From: Lachnospiraceae bacterium
GTDB taxonomy: Bacteria > Bacillota_A > Clostridia > Lachnospirales > Lachnospiraceae
Assembly (NCBI GenBank): GCA_017960415.1
Contig: JAGCZE010000394.1
Location: forward strand, 1 to 9,073
Direction: 5' to 3'
DNA: 9,073 nt
A model generated the notes under the pieces. The model was not told the origin of the DNA. It searched no databases and saw only the letters and a program-made list of their open reading frames with translations. This document shows positions 7,249-9,073 of this stretch, one piece after another. The position numbers were made by a program, and so were the translations under genes. Numbering within the stretch: position 1 is the first letter of the stretch; each line of letters begins with the position of its first letter.

Positions 7249-7794
7249 ATGAATCACGTTTTAGTAGTTGTTGATATGCAGAACGACTTTATTGACGGAG
7301 CGCTGGGCACGAAAGAGGCCGAAGCAATCGTCGAAAATGTCGTAAAGAAGATCGAGAATTGGGACGGACCTGTATTTGCGACTCGCGATACCCATACCGA
7401 AAAATACCTTGAGAGCCTGGAAGGTAAGAACCTGCCGGTGATCCACTGCGTCAGGGGAACCAAGGGCTGGGAGATCGAGGACCGCGTGGCCGAAGCTCTA
7501 AAAAAGAAAGGTGCTGAGGTTATTGATAAGCCTACCTTCGGTTCCATGGAGCTTGCGCGCGTACTGCTCGGCGACAATGCCGGTTTCCACGACGGATCCG
7601 GACCTATCGCAGAGGTAGTCCTGGTTGGTCTGTGCACAGGTATCTGCGTTATTTCCAATGCTCTTCTGATGAAGGCTGCGATGCCGAATGTTCCGATCAA
7701 GGTAGATGCATCCTGTTGCGCCTGCGTCACTCCCGAGAGCCATAAGACTGCACTTGAAGCTATGAAGCTGTGCCAGGTGGAGATTTTGGAATAA
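7249..7794 (+). CDS. Isochorismatase-family cysteine hydrolase, probable nicotinamidase
   Basis: A cytoplasmic amidohydrolase of the isochorismatase-like superfamily. The 181 residues show the whole active-site pattern: Asp9 in VDMQNDF, Lys94 in DKPTFGS, and nucleophile Cys133 in GLCTGICV. Metal-ligand-type residues Asp47 and His49 (TRDTH) and His66 (HCVRGT) match nicotinamidase, which converts nicotinamide to nicotinate for NAD salvage. Substrate assignment is therefore likely but not proven; other cysteine hydrolases share much of the motif set. The start is supported by GAGG at 7238-7241, overlapping the mscL stop, with seven bases of spacing. It shares the mscL transcript and ends 13 bases before a strong terminator. 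The length is normal for the family. Confidence 0.85.
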   Translation: MNHVLVVVDMQNDFIDGALGTKEAEAIVENVVKKIENWDGPVFATRDTHTEKYLESLEGKNLPVIHCVRGTKGWEIEDRVAEALKKKGAEVIDKPTFGSMELARVLLGDNAGFHDGSGPIAEVVLVGLCTGICVISNALLMKAAMPNVPIKVDASCCACVTPESHKTALEAMKLCQVEILE

Positions 7795-7807
7795 GTTTAT
7801 ATTGACT

Positions 7808-7852
7808 AAAACTGCTTCTTTCGGTTATGAACAGACCGGGAGGGGCAGTTTT
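7808..7852 (+). terminator. Long hairpin terminator after the mscL-hydrolase operon
   Basis: Bases 7808-7826 can pair with 7834-7852 over 19 consecutive positions, including several G-U pairs, around a seven-base loop. The outer arms are AAAACTGC and GCAGTTTT. The T-run is short but directly follows the stem, and because of the A/T-flanked arms the hairpin could also work in the other direction. Confidence 0.8.
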
Positions 7853-7942
7853 ATCTGTATTATTGTGGCCATTGGTAAAAATGTGCCGGCAGAGATACTA
7901 ATCGCCGGAGTAGATCATTGAAGAAAAATAATTTACGGAAAA

Positions 7943-7972
7943 TTGGTAGCCGGAATAGTTCGCTGTCATAAA
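7943..7972 (+). promoter_or_regulatory. Weak candidate promoter for the Cys-rich peptide gene
   Basis: TTGGTA (7943-7948), 18 bases, CATAAA (7967-7972), about 34 bases before the start codon at 8006. A promoter is expected here because a terminator lies upstream, but the match is only partial. Confidence 0.3.
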
Positions 7973-8005
7973 TAGTTAGATGAATTACTAACAGGAGGAT
8001 CAGAT

Positions 8006-8206
8006 ATGGTATTAAAAGGATTTCCGATAATAGAATGGTTTCGATCGAATATCGCAAATGTTTTGATAGTCTTGATACTGATCTGTCTCGTAGGACTGGC
8101 GGTACGGGTTATCATACGGAATAAACGCAGCGGAAAAAGCTCATGCGGGTGTGACTGTTGTAATTGTCCTGTAAGTGATGGTTGTCATAAGCCGGAACGA
8201 AAATGA
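8006..8206 (+). CDS. FeoB-associated-type Cys-rich membrane protein
   Basis: 66-residue protein with a short N-terminal segment, one membrane helix (about 17-37), a basic stretch (39-44) and a cysteine-rich tail with Cys at 47, 49, 51, 52, 54 and 60 plus His61. This layout matches the small Cys-rich membrane proteins usually encoded next to the ferrous iron transporter gene feoB, where a metal-related role is presumed. AGGAGG at 7993-7998, seven bases before the ATG, fixes the start. No feoA or feoB is in the window, so here it is alone. Family assignment is by pattern only; the biochemical role is not established. Confidence 0.7.
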   Translation: MVLKGFPIIEWFRSNIANVLIVLILICLVGLAVRVIIRNKRSGKSSCGCDCCNCPVSDGCHKPERK

Positions 8207-8266
8207 GACAGAGATATAGAGATGCAAAGACATACTGACAGGCTGAGTATTGCTATTGTATATGTT

Positions 8267-8446
8267 TTACCACATGGACTTGGGAAGTAAGAATTTCGAC
8301 ATTTCTTCTTCGGACAATTCTGTAATATGTTTGCCTACTGAAGCCGCATATTCCCGGGCGGCCTTGAAATTATAGGGAACTACTTCTTTTTTGTAGGGGT
8401 TTTTATTTATTGTTCTTTTAATCCATCGAAAAAGGGTATTTTTCAT
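8267..8446 (-). CDS. Small protein of unknown function
   Basis: 59 residues from the ATG at 8446. A TTG 15 bases upstream is in frame, but GAGGA (8457-8453) with six bases of spacing points to the ATG. The N-terminal third is basic and probably helical (Lys/Arg at 2, 7, 10, 11, 15, 19, 20). The C-terminal third has an acidic helix-like run (ELSEEEMSKF) and ends Lys-Ser-Met-Trp. There is no membrane segment, signal peptide or cysteine. A consensus promoter with an overlapping inverted repeat lies upstream (8510-8554), so it is probably a regulated single gene, convergent with the Cys-rich peptide gene. I do not recognise the family. Confidence 0.65.
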   Translation of the reverse strand: MKNTLFRWIKRTINKNPYKKEVVPYNFKAAREYAASVGKHITELSEEEMSKFLLPKSMW

Positions 8447-8509
8447 ATACAGTCCTCGCAAAAATGATACCTAAATCTAGGAGCAAATTGAATCGTTCTT
8501 AATAAGAAT

Positions 8510-8538
8510 ATGATACTTAAGCTAAAAGTAATTGTCAA
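8510..8538 (-). promoter_or_regulatory. Sigma-A promoter of the 59-residue protein gene
   Basis: On the - strand a perfect TTGACA (8538-8533), a 17-base spacer and TATCAT (8515-8510). Transcription should start near 8503, giving a leader of about 55 bases before the ATG at 8446. Confidence 0.75.
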
Positions 8539-8554
8539 TGAAGAGTACTTTTAG
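8522..8554. repeat. 9-bp inverted repeat around the -35 box, candidate operator
   Basis: CTAAAAGTA (8522-8530) and TACTTTTAG (8546-8554) are perfectly complementary, 15 bases apart, and enclose the TTGACA box of the - strand promoter. The arm centres are 24 bases apart, roughly two helical turns. The core CTAAAAGT appears again at 8934-8941, next to the hairpin further right. A repressor site is inferred. Confidence 0.5.
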
Positions 8555-8618
8555 TTCAATAGAGCAACTACTCAATAATCAGAAATAAAAAGAAAACATA
8601 TAATATCTGAGTTTACGC

Positions 8619-8647
8619 TTGACAAATTGTACTAAACCACCTATCTT
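8619..8647 (+). promoter_or_regulatory. Consensus promoter in the AT-rich region
   Basis: Perfect TTGACA (8619-8624), a 17-base spacer and TATCTT (8642-8647). Transcription would start near 8654. No normal gene follows directly; the transcript would cross a broken short frame, the GAAGATATCTTC palindrome (8710-8721) and reach the small ORF at 8818. Confidence 0.55.
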
Positions 8648-8793
8648 ACAAATATGAGCACATCGTGAAAAACTATTATACTCGTCTAAATCGTTTGGGA
8701 TGACCTTTTGAAGATATCTTCGAGATTCTGAAACGCAATTATCATATTAATCGTGTAAATTTCCATTTATCTTTTATGGGCAGCAGCCAATGA
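8623..8793 (+). other. Possible remnant of a small gene, broken by an in-frame TGA
   Basis: This + strand frame reads about 26 residues, meets a TGA at 8701-8703, then reads 29 more to the stop at 8791-8793. The right part (PFEDIFEILKRNYHINRV...) has a protein-like mixture of residues. There is no start codon with a ribosome binding site, and frames of this length occur by chance in AT-rich DNA. It could be decay of a coding sequence or nothing. Confidence 0.2.
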
Positions 8794-8817
8794 AAGGATA
8801 GTTCAAAGGATAATAAG

Positions 8818-8919
8818 ATGAACAAATGTTTGCTGATTGTTGTGGCGAAAGTACAAATTTTGGGACTTATAATCATATATAATTTTATCTATGAAATCAT
8901 GAAATATATGAACAGATGA
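8818..8919 (+). CDS. Candidate 33-residue hydrophobic peptide
   Basis: ATG at 8818 is preceded by AAAGGA (8805-8810) with seven bases of spacing. The peptide begins Met-Asn-Lys-Cys, has one hydrophobic helix (about residues 4-25, LLIVVA ... LGLIII) and a basic end (KYMNR), the layout of a small membrane peptide. A consensus + strand promoter lies about 165 bases upstream. The last third of the gene forms one arm and the loop of a 19-bp hairpin. Size and layout recall type I toxin peptides, but no family is recognised and no antisense RNA has been shown. Chance is a real alternative. Confidence 0.4.
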   Translation: MNKCLLIVVAKVQILGLIIIYNFIYEIMKYMNR

Positions 8920-8932
8920 AATTATATATGAT
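8872..8932. repeat. 19-bp inverted repeat at the end of the small ORF
   Basis: Bases 8872-8890 pair with 8914-8932 over 19 positions with one G-U pair, around a 23-base loop. The outer 14 pairs are perfect. GACTT (8864-8868) and AAGTC (8938-8942) add an outer stem after a small internal loop. It lacks a T-run, so it is not a standard terminator. It could stabilise a transcript, bind a protein or be the trace of a small mobile element. Confidence 0.7.
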
Positions 8933-8964
8933 CCTAAAAGTCGTGTAATACGCACTCAAAACGA

Positions 8965-9073
8965 TTATGTCTGATCCACACCAAGTTTGCTGAGATAAAG
9001 GCGATCCCTTTCGGTCACCTCTGTGTTCCACCGTTTAGAGCGCAGTTCAGAGGATATCTTTACTTCCTCTACA
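8965..9073 (-). CDS. C-terminal end of an unidentified gene (partial)
   Basis: The - strand frame is open from the right edge to a TAA at 8967-8965 and gives 35 residues, VEEVKISSELR ... LSKLGVDQT. The charged, helix-like composition and the contrast with the AT-rich DNA beyond the stop support a real gene end. G+C content is clearly higher here than between 8470 and 8960. No family is recognised from so short a piece. Confidence 0.55.
   Translation of the reverse strand, partial: VEEVKISSELRSKRWNTEVTERDRLYLSKLGVDQT

Noticed and set aside
7254..7730. 158-residue - strand frame over the hydrolase
   Set aside because: Opposite strand of a gene with a complete catalytic pattern; low-complexity Ser/Thr/Ile composition.
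8232..8250. ATACT/AGTAT hairpin between the Cys-rich peptide gene and the convergent small gene
   Set aside because: Only five pairs plus a tiny inner stem and no proper T-run; too weak to call a terminator in either direction.
8710..8721. GAAGATATCTTC palindrome as a stand-alone operator
   Set aside because: Twelve-base palindromes are expected by chance at this AT content; kept only as a note in the transcript description.
1..9073. CRISPR array, tRNA or rRNA genes
   Set aside because: No regularly spaced identical repeats and no cloverleaf or rRNA-like sequence were seen.

Overview
The window looks like accessory chromosome of an anaerobic, low-to-medium G+C Firmicute, most likely a Clostridia/Lachnospiraceae-type bacterium. 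This rests on strong AGGAGG-type ribosome binding sites, clear sigma-A promoters, a zinc-ribbon MscL, a FeoB-associated-type Cys-rich peptide, a DDE transposase of a type common in that group, and very large secreted repeat proteins. No marker gene fixes the species.

Layout. Bases 1-88 are the 3' end (domains V and VI) of a group II intron on the + strand; the rest of the intron lies outside. Bases 125-5790 hold two related surface-protein genes on the - strand. The downstream one starts at 4425 with a signal peptide and a near-perfect Shine-Dalgarno. Its reading frame breaks near 2640-2680 and resumes one frame over to 125. Together the two pieces would encode a secreted protein of about 1,430 residues made of repeated Ig-like modules (signature G-T-D-V-S-x-W-F ... 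L-P-x-G-L ... G-T-P) followed by an acidic linker and a different C-terminal region. The upstream relative (4633-5790) has only one such module plus a C-terminal region, no signal peptide and its own terminator. It looks decapitated at a junction with a transposase remnant.

Bases about 5803-6504 are that remnant (+ strand), missing its N-terminus and apparently an internal block that includes the third catalytic residue. From 6665 the DNA returns to housekeeping-type genes on the + strand. A consensus promoter drives mscL (mechanosensitive channel with an appended zinc ribbon) and, 9 bases later, an isochorismatase-family cysteine hydrolase resembling nicotinamidase; the pair ends at a strong hairpin terminator (7808-7852). 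A 66-residue FeoB-associated-type Cys-rich membrane peptide follows (8006-8206), without feoB in view. A 59-residue unknown protein is encoded on the - strand (8267-8446) behind a consensus promoter whose -35 box sits inside a perfect inverted repeat.

Bases 8555-8960 are AT-rich and largely without ordinary genes. They contain a consensus + strand promoter, a broken short reading frame, a candidate 33-residue hydrophobic peptide, and a 19-bp hairpin overlapping the end of that peptide. The right edge holds the C-terminal 35 codons of an unidentified - strand gene. The most interesting parts are the frame-broken modular surface protein, its headless paralog, and the AT-rich segment with promoter, hydrophobic small ORF and long hairpin.
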